Assembly: GCA_964471405.1 (NCBI GenBank)
Contig: CAYYGH010000023.1
Span: forward strand, 1-35,536
Origin: J084 sp964471405
GTDB lineage: Bacteria > Pseudomonadota > Alphaproteobacteria > Sphingomonadales > Rhodothalassiaceae
Length of the DNA stretch: 35,536 nt
Direction: 5' to 3'
The notes beneath the pieces were generated by a model, which was not told where the DNA came from, did no database searches, and saw only the letters and a list, made by a program, of their open reading frames with translations. The position numbers and the translations under genes are program-made. Shown piece by piece: positions 22,748-29,969 of this stretch (its first letter is position 1; every line of letters starts with the position of its first letter).

Positions 22748-24040
22748 ATGCGCATCCGGATTTTCGGCCTTCTGCTTGCAGGACTCATGATCCTGACCCC
22801 GGCACCTCTGGCCGCCCGCGATCGCGAGCCGATGACGGATGCCCGTGCCTTTGCCCTTGCCAGCAGGGCCTATGCCCTTGCCGCCACCGGCCGGATTGCC
22901 GAGGCCGTCACCCGCATGCGGGCCGCCCTCAGCTTCACCGGCCGTCCGCATCGACGCGCCCAGTGGGCGCGGGATCTCGGCCAGTGGCTGGAGCGGCTGG
23001 GACGGGACGAGGACGCCGCCGGCGCCTATCGCCTGGCCGGCGAGCTGGACGGGGATGCCTGGAGCTTCAAGGCCGCCGGCTATGCCTTTCTGCGGGCCGG
23101 CAGGCCGGCAGATGCGCTCGCCGCCTTCCGCCGGGCGACCGCATCTGCCCGGAACGACCCCGTTCTGTGGCAGGAGATCGGCTATCTGGAAAAGCGGCTT
23201 CATCACCCGCGCCGGGCGGAACGTGCCTTCGCGCAGGCGATGGCTGTTCTCGACGGCCTGCCGGCGGATGCACCGGCCCGCCGGGACCGGCCGCTGCTGG
23301 CGCGCGAGCGCATGTTCCTGGCGGACCGCTGGCAGGGAGCCGTGGAAGTCATCTGGCGGGCCGACAGTCCGGAGACGGCACCGGTGATCCTGTCGGAGCG
23401 TTCGCTCACCCAGTCGCAGATCAGCGCCCGGATCTCCTACCCGCTGGGCCTGCATCTGTCCGGTCCGGTCAGGGTTTTCGCCCGGGTACTGGCCGGCACC
23501 GAAGGGCGCGGCCTTCTCCCGAAAGGTCGCACGGTGCAGGCCGGTCTCGGTCTGCGATGGCAGCCGCTGCCGGAAGAAAACCTCGTCCTGGCCGTCGAGC
23601 GACTGGTGGCGATCGGCCGGTTCGCGCGCAACGACTTTCTTGTGCGCGCCGCCTGGTCACGCGGCAGCAACTGGCTGCCCGATCTCGACGGCCGTCATCC
23701 CCATCGCTACTGGTCGGTGTATCTGGATGCGGCGCTGATCGATCCCGCTGATCCCGATCTGCTCGGCAATGCGCAGCTGCGCCTCGGGCGGCAGTGGTTC
23801 TGGGGTGAGCGGATTCTGCGCGCGACCGTCGCCCTGACCGCTTTCGGCCAGCGGGACGATTTCGGAACGGTCACCCTGCTTCAGGGAGAACCCCAGCTTG
23901 AGCTGCTGTGGCCCCTGACATCGCTGGCCGGTCCCAAGCCGCTGACCATGCTGGCCTTCACGATCTCCTTCCAGAAGAAGATCCTGGGCTCTTCCCGCAA
24001 CAATCGCGGGCTGTCGCTTCAGCTGGGCCTGCGCTTCTAG
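22748..24040 (+). CDS. NfrA-like TPR and outer-membrane beta-barrel protein
   Basis: This 430-residue protein has a Sec signal peptide (MRIRIFGLLLAGLMILTPAPLAA, cleaved near residue 23). About four TPR-like helical pairs follow (about residues 30-165, e.g. RAYALAATGRIAEAVTRMRAAL, GYAFLRAGRPADALAAFRRA). The C-terminal part (about 185-430) is rich in alternating strands and ends in LGLRF, with the terminal Phe typical of outer-membrane barrels. TPR plus barrel is the layout of glycan exporters such as NfrA, PgaA and BcsC; the strand-rich region most resembles the NfrA C-terminal domain. It is less than half the length of E. coli NfrA. The gene sits 23 nt after the glycosyltransferase with GGGGGAGG before the ATG. 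I infer export of the partner's product. Confidence 0.75.
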   Translation: MRIRIFGLLLAGLMILTPAPLAARDREPMTDARAFALASRAYALAATGRIAEAVTRMRAALSFTGRPHRRAQWARDLGQWLERLGRDEDAAGAYRLAGELDGDAWSFKAAGYAFLRAGRPADALAAFRRATASARNDPVLWQEIGYLEKRLHHPRRAERAFAQAMAVLDGLPADAPARRDRPLLARERMFLADRWQGAVEVIWRADSPETAPVILSERSLTQSQISARISYPLGLHLSGPVRVFARVLAGTEGRGLLPKGRTVQAGLGLRWQPLPEENLVLAVERLVAIGRFARNDFLVRAAWSRGSNWLPDLDGRHPHRYWSVYLDAALIDPADPDLLGNAQLRLGRQWFWGERILRATVALTAFGQRDDFGTVTLLQGEPQLELLWPLTSLAGPKPLTMLAFTISFQKKILGSSRNNRGLSLQLGLRF

Positions 24041-24054
24041 AAGGGAGGCGGCGC

Positions 24055-24078
24055 CTGCCCGTCCGCAGGAGCGGGCGG
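24055..24078. terminator. Possible bidirectional terminator between convergent genes
   Basis: Only 38 bp separate the stops of the NfrA-like gene and accD. GCCCG (24057-24061) can pair with CGGGC (24072-24076), extended by one wobble and one C-G pair, and an alternative CCTGC/GCAGG stem lies inside. No T tract is present on either strand. Confidence 0.3.
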
Positions 24079-24969
24079 TCAGGCGGAAGCGGCGGGCTGA
24101 TCCGCCAGCGCCGGCTCCGGCCGTCTCAGGAGATGGGCCACCAGCCGGGCCAGGATCGCCCGCAGCTCGTGACGCGGGACGACCATGTCCACCATTCCGT
24201 GGTCCCGCAGATATTCGGCGCGCTGGAAACCCTCGGGCAGCTTTTCGCGGATCGTCTGCTCGATCACCCTGGGGCCTGCAAAGCCGATGAGCGCCCCGGG
24301 CTCGGCGATGTGCACGTCGCCGAGCATGGCAAACGAGGCCGTCACCCCGCCGGTGGTGGGATCCGTCAGCACGACGATATAGGGCAGGCCGGCATCCTTG
24401 ACCATCTGGACGGCGATCGTGGTGCGCGGCATCTGCATCAGCGAGAGAATGCCTTCCTGCATCCGCGCCCCGCCGGCGGCCGTGATCGCGATCAGCGCGG
24501 TTCGGCGGGCCACCGCCTCCTCGGCTGCGCGAATCATCGCCTCGCCCACGGCCAGTCCCATGGACCCGCCCATGAAGAAGAAGTTCTGGGCCGCCATCAC
24601 CACCTCGATCCCGCCCAAGGGACCGACGGCCACCTCCATCGCATCCCGCCCCCCCGTCTTCTGGCGGGCCTGCTTCAGCCGATCGGTGTAGCGCTTCGTG
24701 TCCTTGAAGCGCAGGGGATCTTCGGTGACCTCGGGCAGCGGAATCGTCTCGAAGCGGCCTTCGTCGAAGAGCATGCGGAAGCGCTCGGCCGGGGTGATGC
24801 GCGCATGATGACCGCAATGGGGGCAGACGTGGAGATGGGCGGCGAACTCCTTGTGGAAGATGAGCTGCCCGCAGGAAGCGCATTTCTGCCAGAGATTGTC
24901 CGGAGCCTCGCGCTTGCGCCGCATGACACGGCGGATCCGGGGTTTGACGAATTCGCGCAGCCAGTTCAT
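24079..24969 (-). CDS. accD: Acetyl-CoA carboxylase carboxyltransferase subunit beta
   Basis: AccD pairs with AccA to move the carboxyl group from biotin to acetyl-CoA, making malonyl-CoA for fatty-acid synthesis. The 296-residue protein has the N-terminal zinc ribbon Cys30-x2-Cys33 ... Cys49-x2-Cys52 and the crotonase-like carboxyltransferase core (FFFMGGSMGLAVGEA, TAAGGARMQEG, LTDPTTGGVTASFAMLGD). The tail (about 280-296) is variable. The ATG at 24969 starts the conserved MNWLREFVKPRI; an earlier in-frame ATG at 24999 adds ten non-conserved residues. It lies 69 bp downstream of trpA on the same strand; trpFBA-accD is a known alphaproteobacterial order. It is convergent with the NfrA-like gene. 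Confidence 0.97.
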   Translation of the reverse strand: MNWLREFVKPRIRRVMRRKREAPDNLWQKCASCGQLIFHKEFAAHLHVCPHCGHHARITPAERFRMLFDEGRFETIPLPEVTEDPLRFKDTKRYTDRLKQARQKTGGRDAMEVAVGPLGGIEVVMAAQNFFFMGGSMGLAVGEAMIRAAEEAVARRTALIAITAAGGARMQEGILSLMQMPRTTIAVQMVKDAGLPYIVVLTDPTTGGVTASFAMLGDVHIAEPGALIGFAGPRVIEQTIREKLPEGFQRAEYLRDHGMVDMVVPRHELRAILARLVAHLLRRPEPALADQPAASA

Positions 24970-25038
24970 CGCCCTACCTGTTCCTGCCTCGCCTTTCACA
25001 CCCGCCCGAAGCCGGCCGCCCGCATCAGACCGTCCGCT

Positions 25039-25839
25039 CTAGCGCAGGGCGGCAGCCAGGGCGGCAACCCGTTCCGCCACGGCCGCGGCGGGATCACGGC
25101 CGGCGGCCAGCGCCGCCTTCACCTCGCCCACCAGCGCCGAGCCGACCACCACCGCATCCGCCGAACCGGCGAGGGCCGCGGCATCTGCGGGCGTCTTGAC
25201 GCCGAAACCCACCGCGATCGGCAGATCGGTCTGCCGGCGGATCGGGGCAAGCGCCCGCTGCACGGCATCCACCGGCACCGCCCGCGTGCCGGTGATTCCG
25301 GCGATCGAGACATAGTAGAGAAAGCCGCTCGCTCCGTCGAGAATGCGGGCGAGCCGCTTCCCGTCGCTCGTCGGTGTCGCAAGACGGATGAAGTCAAGCC
25401 CGGCCTCGCGGGCCGGCAGGCGCAGCTCGGGATCTTCTTCCGGCGGCAGATCGACCACGATCAGCCCGTCCACCCCGGCCGCGCGGGCCTCGGTGATGAA
25501 GGGCTCGATCCCGAAGGCGAGAATGGGATTGAAGTAGCCCATGAGCACGATGGGCGTGCGATCGTCCCGCTCGCGGAACTGCCGCACAAGTCCGAGAATC
25601 GCGGCCAGATGCGTCCCCGCGGCGAGCGCGCGCAGGTTGGCCTCCTGGATGGTGGGGCCGTCGGCCATGGGATCGGAAAACGGCACGCCGATTTCGATGA
25701 TGTCCGCGCCGGCCTCCGGCAGGGCTGCCAGAATCCGGCTGCTGACCGCCGGATCGGGATCACCGCCGGTCACGAAGGTCACCAGCCCGCTGCGGCCGGC
25801 GGCCCGCAGCTCCGCGAAGCGCTGGGCGATGCGGCTCAT
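25039..25839 (-). CDS. trpA: Tryptophan synthase alpha chain
   Basis: TrpA cleaves indole-3-glycerol phosphate to indole and glyceraldehyde 3-phosphate, passing indole through a tunnel to TrpB. The 266-residue protein is a TIM barrel with catalytic Glu49 and Asp60 in ADIIEIGVPFSDPMADGPTIQ-type sequence, the LMGYFNPI segment, and the phosphate-binding GFGVKTPADA and VVVGSALV segments. The ATG at 25839 overlaps the trpB stop in an ATGA, so the two subunits are translationally coupled, fitting their complex. It is followed by accD. Confidence 0.98.
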   Translation of the reverse strand: MSRIAQRFAELRAAGRSGLVTFVTGGDPDPAVSSRILAALPEAGADIIEIGVPFSDPMADGPTIQEANLRALAAGTHLAAILGLVRQFRERDDRTPIVLMGYFNPILAFGIEPFITEARAAGVDGLIVVDLPPEEDPELRLPAREAGLDFIRLATPTSDGKRLARILDGASGFLYYVSIAGITGTRAVPVDAVQRALAPIRRQTDLPIAVGFGVKTPADAAALAGSADAVVVGSALVGEVKAALAAGRDPAAAVAERVAALAAALR

Positions 25840-27083
25840 GCAATGGTCTCCCCGAGCGCGTCTGCGACCGTAAAGATGTCCTTGTCGCCGCGCCCGCACA
25901 GATTCATGACGATGATGTGATCGCGCGGCAGGCGCGGTGCGATTTTCATTACATGGGCGAGCGCATGCGCCGGCTCCAGCGCCGGCAGGATCCCTTCCAG
26001 CTCGGCCAGGCGGCGGAAGGCGGCGAGCGCCTCGGTGTCGGTGACCGCGAAATACTGGACGCGGCCCTGTTCCTTCAGCCAGGCATGCTCGGGCCCCACG
26101 CCGGGGTAGTCGAGGCCGGCCGAGATGGAATGCGCCTCCCGGATCTGGCCGAATTCATCCTGAAGCAGAAGCGTGCGGTTGCCATGCAGCACGCCGGGCG
26201 TTCCGGCGGCCAGCGGGGCCGCATGCTCACCGGTTTCGAGACCGCGACCGGCGGCCTCCACGCCGTGACAGGCGACATCGGGATCATCGAGGAAGGGATA
26301 GAACAGACCCATCGCGTTCGACCCCCCGCCGACACAGGCCACCAGCGTATCCGGCAGGCGGCCCTCGCGCTCCATGATCTGGGCGCGCACCTCCCGCCCG
26401 ATGATCGTCTGAAAATCCCGCACCATCATGGGATAGGGATGGGGGCCTGCGACGGTGCCGATGATATAGAAGGTGTCCTCCACATGGGCCACCCAGTCGC
26501 GCAGGGCTTCGTTCATCGCGTCCTTGAGCGTCTGGGAGCCCGAGGTGACGGCCCGGACCTCAGCCCCCAGAAGCCGCATGCGGAAGACGTTGGGCTTCTG
26601 GCGCTCGATGTCGCGCGCACCCATGTAGACGACGCATTTGAGCCCGAAGCGGGCCGCTACCGTGGCGGTGGCGACACCATGCTGGCCTGCGCCCGTTTCG
26701 GCAATGATCCGCGTCTTGCCCATGCGCCGGGCGAGCAGCACCTGGCCGATGGCGTGATTGATCTTGTGGGCGCCGGTATGATTGAGCTCGTCACGCTTGA
26801 AGTAGATCCTGGCACCTCCCAGCGCCTCCGTCAGCCGCTCGGCGAAGTAGAGCGGGCTGGGCCGGCCGACGTAGTCCTTGAGCAGCGCATCAAGCTCGGC
26901 GTGGAAGGCCGGATCCTTGCGGGCTTCGGCATAGGCCTCCTCGACGGCCAGGATCAGCGGCATCAGGGTCTCGGCCACATAGCGCCCGCCGAAGATGCCG
27001 AAATGTCCGGCCGCATCCGGGCCGCGGGCAAAGCTGTTGGCCAGCGCGGATTTCCTGTCCGAGTCCCGTGCGCTCTCACTCAC
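25836..27083 (-). CDS. trpB: Tryptophan synthase beta chain
   Basis: TrpB is the pyridoxal-phosphate enzyme that joins indole and serine to give tryptophan. The 415-residue protein has the PLP-binding Lys107 in NHTGAHKINHA, the ETGAGQHGVATA segment, the phosphate-binding glycine loop GGGSNAMG and the SISAGLDYPGVGPEH segment, all normal for the TrpB1 type. The start codon is GTG at 27083, overlapping the trpF stop in a GTGA; the stop overlaps trpA in an ATGA. This tight double overlap indicates coupled translation of trpF, trpB and trpA. Confidence 0.98.
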   Translation of the reverse strand: MSESARDSDRKSALANSFARGPDAAGHFGIFGGRYVAETLMPLILAVEEAYAEARKDPAFHAELDALLKDYVGRPSPLYFAERLTEALGGARIYFKRDELNHTGAHKINHAIGQVLLARRMGKTRIIAETGAGQHGVATATVAARFGLKCVVYMGARDIERQKPNVFRMRLLGAEVRAVTSGSQTLKDAMNEALRDWVAHVEDTFYIIGTVAGPHPYPMMVRDFQTIIGREVRAQIMEREGRLPDTLVACVGGGSNAMGLFYPFLDDPDVACHGVEAAGRGLETGEHAAPLAAGTPGVLHGNRTLLLQDEFGQIREAHSISAGLDYPGVGPEHAWLKEQGRVQYFAVTDTEALAAFRRLAELEGILPALEPAHALAHVMKIAPRLPRDHIIVMNLCGRGDKDIFTVADALGETIA

Positions 27084-27793
27084 CGCATCGATCCCTTGCG
27101 CGCCTTGCGCACCGCCGCCAGAAAGGCCGCCATGCGCTCCGGATTCTTCTCTCCCGGCTTGTCCTCCACACCGCTGGAGACGTCAACCCCGAAACCGGGC
27201 AAAAGGGCAAGAGCCGCGCCGACATTGTCCGGATCCAGCCCGCCGGAAAGCAGGCTGCGGGCCCGCAAGGAGGCCGGCACCTCCTGCAGCAGCCGCCAGT
27301 CGAACCGCTCGCCCCGGCCACCGGGAAGCACGGCATCCGGCGGCGCCTTGGTGTCAAACAGCAGATGGTCGGCAACGGCCGCATAATCGGGCACCACCAT
27401 CAGATCCCGGCCCTCCGCCACCGCAATGGCCTTGATCACCGGCCGCTGCCAGCGCTGCCGGATGGCGGCCACCCGCGCCGGCGATTCGCGTCCATGGAGC
27501 TGGACGAGATCGAGAAAAGGCGCGGTACGGGCAAGCAGGGCGTCATCCGGATCGACGAAGACCCCGACGGCCTTCAGCCCCAGCCGGCGGGCCCGTTCGG
27601 CCAGCGGCATCGCCGCCTCGGCCGTCAGGGCACGGGGACTGGGAGGAAAGAAGACGAGGCCGATCCAGTCGGCTCCCCCGCTTGCGACGGCCGCCAGGGC
27701 GCGTTCATCGCGGATCCCGCAGATCTTGACGGGGCCGCAGTCCCGGGGGGCGGCCGTCTTCACCCGTTCTGACACCTTGAAAGGATCGGTCAT
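27080..27793 (-). CDS. trpF: Phosphoribosylanthranilate isomerase
   Basis: TrpF performs the Amadori rearrangement of phosphoribosylanthranilate in tryptophan synthesis. The 237-residue TIM barrel has the catalytic Cys25 in VKICGIRD and Asp147 in LLFDTK, with FFPPSPR, VQLHG and the phosphate-binding LSGGLDPDNV and GVDVSSGVE. The first 18 residues before VKICG are an extension, and an internal start is possible but lacks a ribosome site. It lies 23 nt after the AhpD-like gene and overlaps trpB by 4 nt. Confidence 0.97.
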   Translation of the reverse strand: MTDPFKVSERVKTAAPRDCGPVKICGIRDERALAAVASGGADWIGLVFFPPSPRALTAEAAMPLAERARRLGLKAVGVFVDPDDALLARTAPFLDLVQLHGRESPARVAAIRQRWQRPVIKAIAVAEGRDLMVVPDYAAVADHLLFDTKAPPDAVLPGGRGERFDWRLLQEVPASLRARSLLSGGLDPDNVGAALALLPGFGVDVSSGVEDKPGEKNPERMAAFLAAVRKARKGSMR

Positions 27794-27816
27794 CCTCGCC
27801 CGCCTGCCGGGCCGCC

Positions 27817-28446
27817 TCAGGCCGGCTCCCGCATGTCCGTCTTCTCCGCCGGCAGGAGACCGAGCATGCGCCCATAGTCCTGATAATGGGTGCTGCCGAT
27901 GTCCCGCTCATTGGCCGCCCGGCGCTCCTCCATCGGCCGCGCCCGGGCCATCGCCAGCCTCTTGGCATAATAGTCGGCAAAGGCGTCCACGCCATGGCCC
28001 ATGACGATGCGGTTCATGAAATTGAACAGCGCCACCACCATCGCCGCATCCGCCACCGCCTCTTCCGGCCAGCCGGCGGCGAGAATGGCCTCGACATCGG
28101 CCTTCTCCAGGCTTTCGGCCGCCTTCGTCAGCTTGGCCGCGTAGCGCAGGACGGGTTTGAGACGCTCGTCAACGGGTGCGGACTCCAGATCCGCAAGACA
28201 GGCCTCCACCACGCCTTCCGGCATCCCGTAGTTTTCCGCATAGGCCGTATGGGCATTGGTGCAGAATCGGCAGCCGTTCAGCCCCGAGACATAGGCTGCG
28301 ATCAGCTCGCGCTCGGCAATGGAGAGCGGACTGGGGCCGCGCAGAATCTCGTCATGCGCCGCCAGCAGAGGCGCCCAGCCCTTCGGAAAGGTCTTCAGCA
28401 CATCGGCCAGATTGGTCCTGGCCGGCAAGGATGGCAGAAATCCCAT
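27817..28446 (-). CDS. AhpD-like / carboxymuconolactone decarboxylase family protein (peroxidase-related)
   Basis: This 209-residue all-helical protein of the AhpD/CMD superfamily carries the redox signature Cys59-x2-Cys62-x3-His66 (NGCRFCTNAH), preceded by the family acidic residues in LSIAERELIA. Such proteins use the Cys pair in peroxide or disulfide chemistry; the closest named subgroup I know is 'uncharacterised peroxidase-related enzyme'. The start at 28446 is chosen because GAGGAGGGAGCC lies directly upstream; an ATG seven codons earlier has no site. The stop is only 23 nt before trpF, so it may be the first gene of the trpFBA-accD transcript, though no metabolic link to tryptophan is known to me. 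Substrate and partner unknown. Confidence 0.85.
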   Translation of the reverse strand: MGFLPSLPARTNLADVLKTFPKGWAPLLAAHDEILRGPSPLSIAERELIAAYVSGLNGCRFCTNAHTAYAENYGMPEGVVEACLADLESAPVDERLKPVLRYAAKLTKAAESLEKADVEAILAAGWPEEAVADAAMVVALFNFMNRIVMGHGVDAFADYYAKRLAMARARPMEERRAANERDIGSTHYQDYGRMLGLLPAEKTDMREPA

Positions 28447-28578
28447 GGCTCCCTCCTCATTTCCCAACCATCACTCCCCCTTCTTGCGGCGATGCCCGCC
28501 AGCATGCCCCTTCCTGGCCGAGAGGGGAAGAATCGTGCTCTGCCCCGGCAAGTCGGCATATCCGCCACGGGCGGCTGA

Positions 28579-28633
28579 TGGCAAGAGCGGAAATGCTCGT
28601 CCTGCGCGCTGGAAAGAAGCGCAAGAGGCGGGA
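28579..28633. repeat. 55-bp direct repeat, left copy (abuts the gap)
   Basis: This 55-bp sequence ends exactly at the first N and is identical to 28734-28788, which begins exactly after the last N. That symmetry means either a tandem or dispersed repeat that stopped the assembler, or an overlap of one graph k-mer left on both contig ends. Confidence 0.9.
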
Positions 28634-28733
28634 NNNNNNNNNNNNNNNNNNNNNNNNNNNNNNNNNNNNNNNNNNNNNNNNNNNNNNNNNNNNNNNNNNN
28701 NNNNNNNNNNNNNNNNNNNNNNNNNNNNNNNNN
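28634..28733. other. Assembly gap (100 N)
   Basis: Exactly 100 N between two identical 55-bp sequences. The length is a placeholder. The true join may hold further repeat copies, unseen sequence, or nothing. Confidence 0.99.
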
Positions 28734-28788
28734 TGGCAAGAGCGGAAATGCTCGTCCTGCGCGCTGGAAAGAAGCGCAAGAGGCGGGA
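28734..28788. repeat. 55-bp direct repeat, right copy (abuts the gap)
   Basis: Identical over all 55 bases to 28579-28633. It contains a small GCGCT / AGCGC inverted repeat but codes for nothing recognisable in any frame. Confidence 0.9.
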
Positions 28789-29098
28789 CCGGGCGGCGGC
28801 CACCTCTCCGGGAGTGGGGGCCACCGGCAGGAAGGCGGTGCCGAAAGGAGGGGGGCGCCGGGCAAGCCGGAAAGGGCGCCGCGTCCGCAAAAGGGGAGGA
28901 AGGGCCGACGCCAGGAGCGGCAAGCCGGCACGTCCGGGAGGCGGCCAGGGCCGGTGCACAGGGGGACCGGAAGAGCCGGTGCGTCCCGGGAAGGGAAAGG
29001 CCGAGGCCTCTGGGGGACGTGGAGGCCCGGCATGGAATTCGCCCCCTCCTGCCCACCCCGCAACCCGGCTGCCATGGCCGGGGATGAGGGATTCGGCA

Positions 29099-29225
29099 GG
29101 GTTTCCGTTCTCCACCCCGTCCCGCCCGGGTTCTCCCTGCCATCCCACGTGGGTTTCCCGTCCTGTCCCGGTTGGGTTCGCCATCCCGTTCTGTCCGGTG
29201 GGGTTCGCCATCCCGTCCCACCCGG
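29099..29225. repeat. Five imperfect GGGTT(C/T) direct repeats
   Basis: Units begin at 29099, 29128, 29151, 29174 and 29201 and are 23-29 bp long. Each opens GGGTT and continues with pyrimidine-rich CC(A/G)TCC(C) sequence. The last two are closest, sharing GGGTTCGCCATCCCGT. The array ends about 30 bp before the MerR promoter. The GGTTCG...CCC look recalls a tRNA T-arm, but no tRNA is present. Confidence 0.6.
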
Positions 29226-29255
29226 AAAGGGGAGGCAGATCATCACCTCCAGCGC

Positions 29256-29284
29256 TTGACGTTTACGTAAGCGTCATATATAAC
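29256..29284 (+). promoter_or_regulatory. Strong sigma-70-type promoter of the MerR / beta-oxidation operon
   Basis: TTGACG (29256-29261), a 17-bp spacer and TATAAC (29279-29284) each match consensus at five of six positions. The start of the regulator lies about 34 bp downstream. The 17-bp spacing is normal, unlike the stretched 19-20-bp spacer of classical MerR-activated promoters, so repression is the likelier mode. Confidence 0.7.
29257..29276. promoter_or_regulatory. 20-bp near-palindromic operator within the MerR promoter
   Basis: TGACGTTTACGTAAGCGTCA matches its own reverse complement at 18 of 20 positions, centred on TTACGTAA. It covers most of the -35 box and the spacer. ACGT-rich palindromes of this form are what I recall for LiuR-type MerR regulators of acyl-CoA and branched-chain catabolism genes. 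The adjacent MerR protein is the obvious candidate ligand-responsive binder, by autoregulation. Confidence 0.65.
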
Positions 29285-29317
29285 CCGACGCCGACTCGAC
29301 GGGGTGGAGAGCAAGGA

Positions 29318-29935
29318 ATGGTCGCAGGAAATCCCATGGTCGAAGGCGGCCGGTCGTCGTCTGCCGGAAAGGCTGAAGGCGGTGGCGCGGCGGCCGCTGC
29401 GGATGCGCAGCGCTACTATCGGATCAGCGAGCTGGCCAGGGAGTTCGGCGTCACGCCCCGGGCGCTGCGATTCTACGAGGCGCAGGGGCTTCTCAATCCC
29501 GAACGGCGTGGTCAGCACCGGCTTTATACGGCGCGGGACCGGGCCCGGCTTGCCTGGATCCTGCGCGGCAAGCGCGTCGGCTTCTCGCTGGCCGAGATCA
29601 AGGAGCTGATCGACGCCTATGACCTGCCGGACGATCGCGAAACCCAGCGTCGCCTGACCCTGGAAAAATGCCGCGAACGCATTGCCGCCCTCAAGCGCCA
29701 GCAGGCCGACATCGAGCAGGTCATCGCGGAGCTTCAGGCCTTCACGCGGCTGATCGAGGAGGTTCTGGCCGATCCCGACTGCGAGGAAGAGGCCCGCCGC
29801 CGCTTTCACGAGGCGACCGGGGGTGCCGTCGGCAAGCCCGTCCCGCGGGAACGCCTGGAAGCCGCCCTGAAGCACATGCGCAAGACGCGCCCGGCCGAGC
29901 GGAGAAACGGCGCCCGCGCCCGCCCATCGCCATGA
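29318..29935 (+). CDS. MerR-family transcriptional regulator of the adjacent beta-oxidation genes
   Basis: This 205-residue regulator has a MerR helix-turn-helix (YYRISELAREFGVTPRALRFYE, about 33-54) and wing (NPERRGQHRLYTARDRARL, 60-78), then a long dimerising coiled coil (about 107-150). The first 30 residues are Gly/Ala/Ser-rich and dispensable. ATG 29318 has AAGGA touching it and GGAG about 10 nt upstream; the ATG at 29336 (Met7) has AGGAA at good spacing, so either could be used. No metal-binding cysteine pattern is present (a single Cys at 118 and one at 155), so a metal or redox signal is unlikely; an acyl-CoA or related ligand is inferred from the operon. It lies 34 bp before the acyl-CoA dehydrogenase gene. 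Confidence 0.9.
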   Translation: MVAGNPMVEGGRSSSAGKAEGGGAAAAADAQRYYRISELAREFGVTPRALRFYEAQGLLNPERRGQHRLYTARDRARLAWILRGKRVGFSLAEIKELIDAYDLPDDRETQRRLTLEKCRERIAALKRQQADIEQVIAELQAFTRLIEEVLADPDCEEEARRRFHEATGGAVGKPVPRERLEAALKHMRKTRPAERRNGARARPSP

Positions 29936-29969
29936 GTCATCAGCGAGGAACTGCAAGGAGACGGAAGAG

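Larger units (their letters stand above)
28447..29255. other. Gene-poor region upstream of the MerR regulator
   Basis: About 800 bp without a credible gene. It contains a 55-bp direct repeat on both sides of the second gap, then G-rich sequence, then five imperfect GGGTT repeats. Long open frames cross it on both strands, through the N run and the repeats, but they show no conserved domain, have Arg/Gly/Pro-rich composition and lack ribosome sites. A promoter for the AhpD-like gene should lie near 28450-28560, but no clear boxes were found. Confidence 0.6.

Noticed and set aside
29174..29225. tRNA-like GGTTCG...CCC segments
   Set aside because: Only a T-arm-like look is present; no acceptor, D or anticodon arms can be folded around it.
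28395..29246. Minus-strand open frames of 246-283 codons with repeated GWRT or MANPTG-like peptides
   Set aside because: They translate the DNA repeats and cross the N run; three overlapping frames are open at once, no domain is seen and no ribosome site precedes them.
28319..29317. In-frame upstream extension of the MerR gene through the repeats and the gap
   Set aside because: The frame stays open only because of high GC and N runs; the translation is Arg/Gly/Pro-rich and repetitive, and a strong promoter at 29256-29284 lies inside it.
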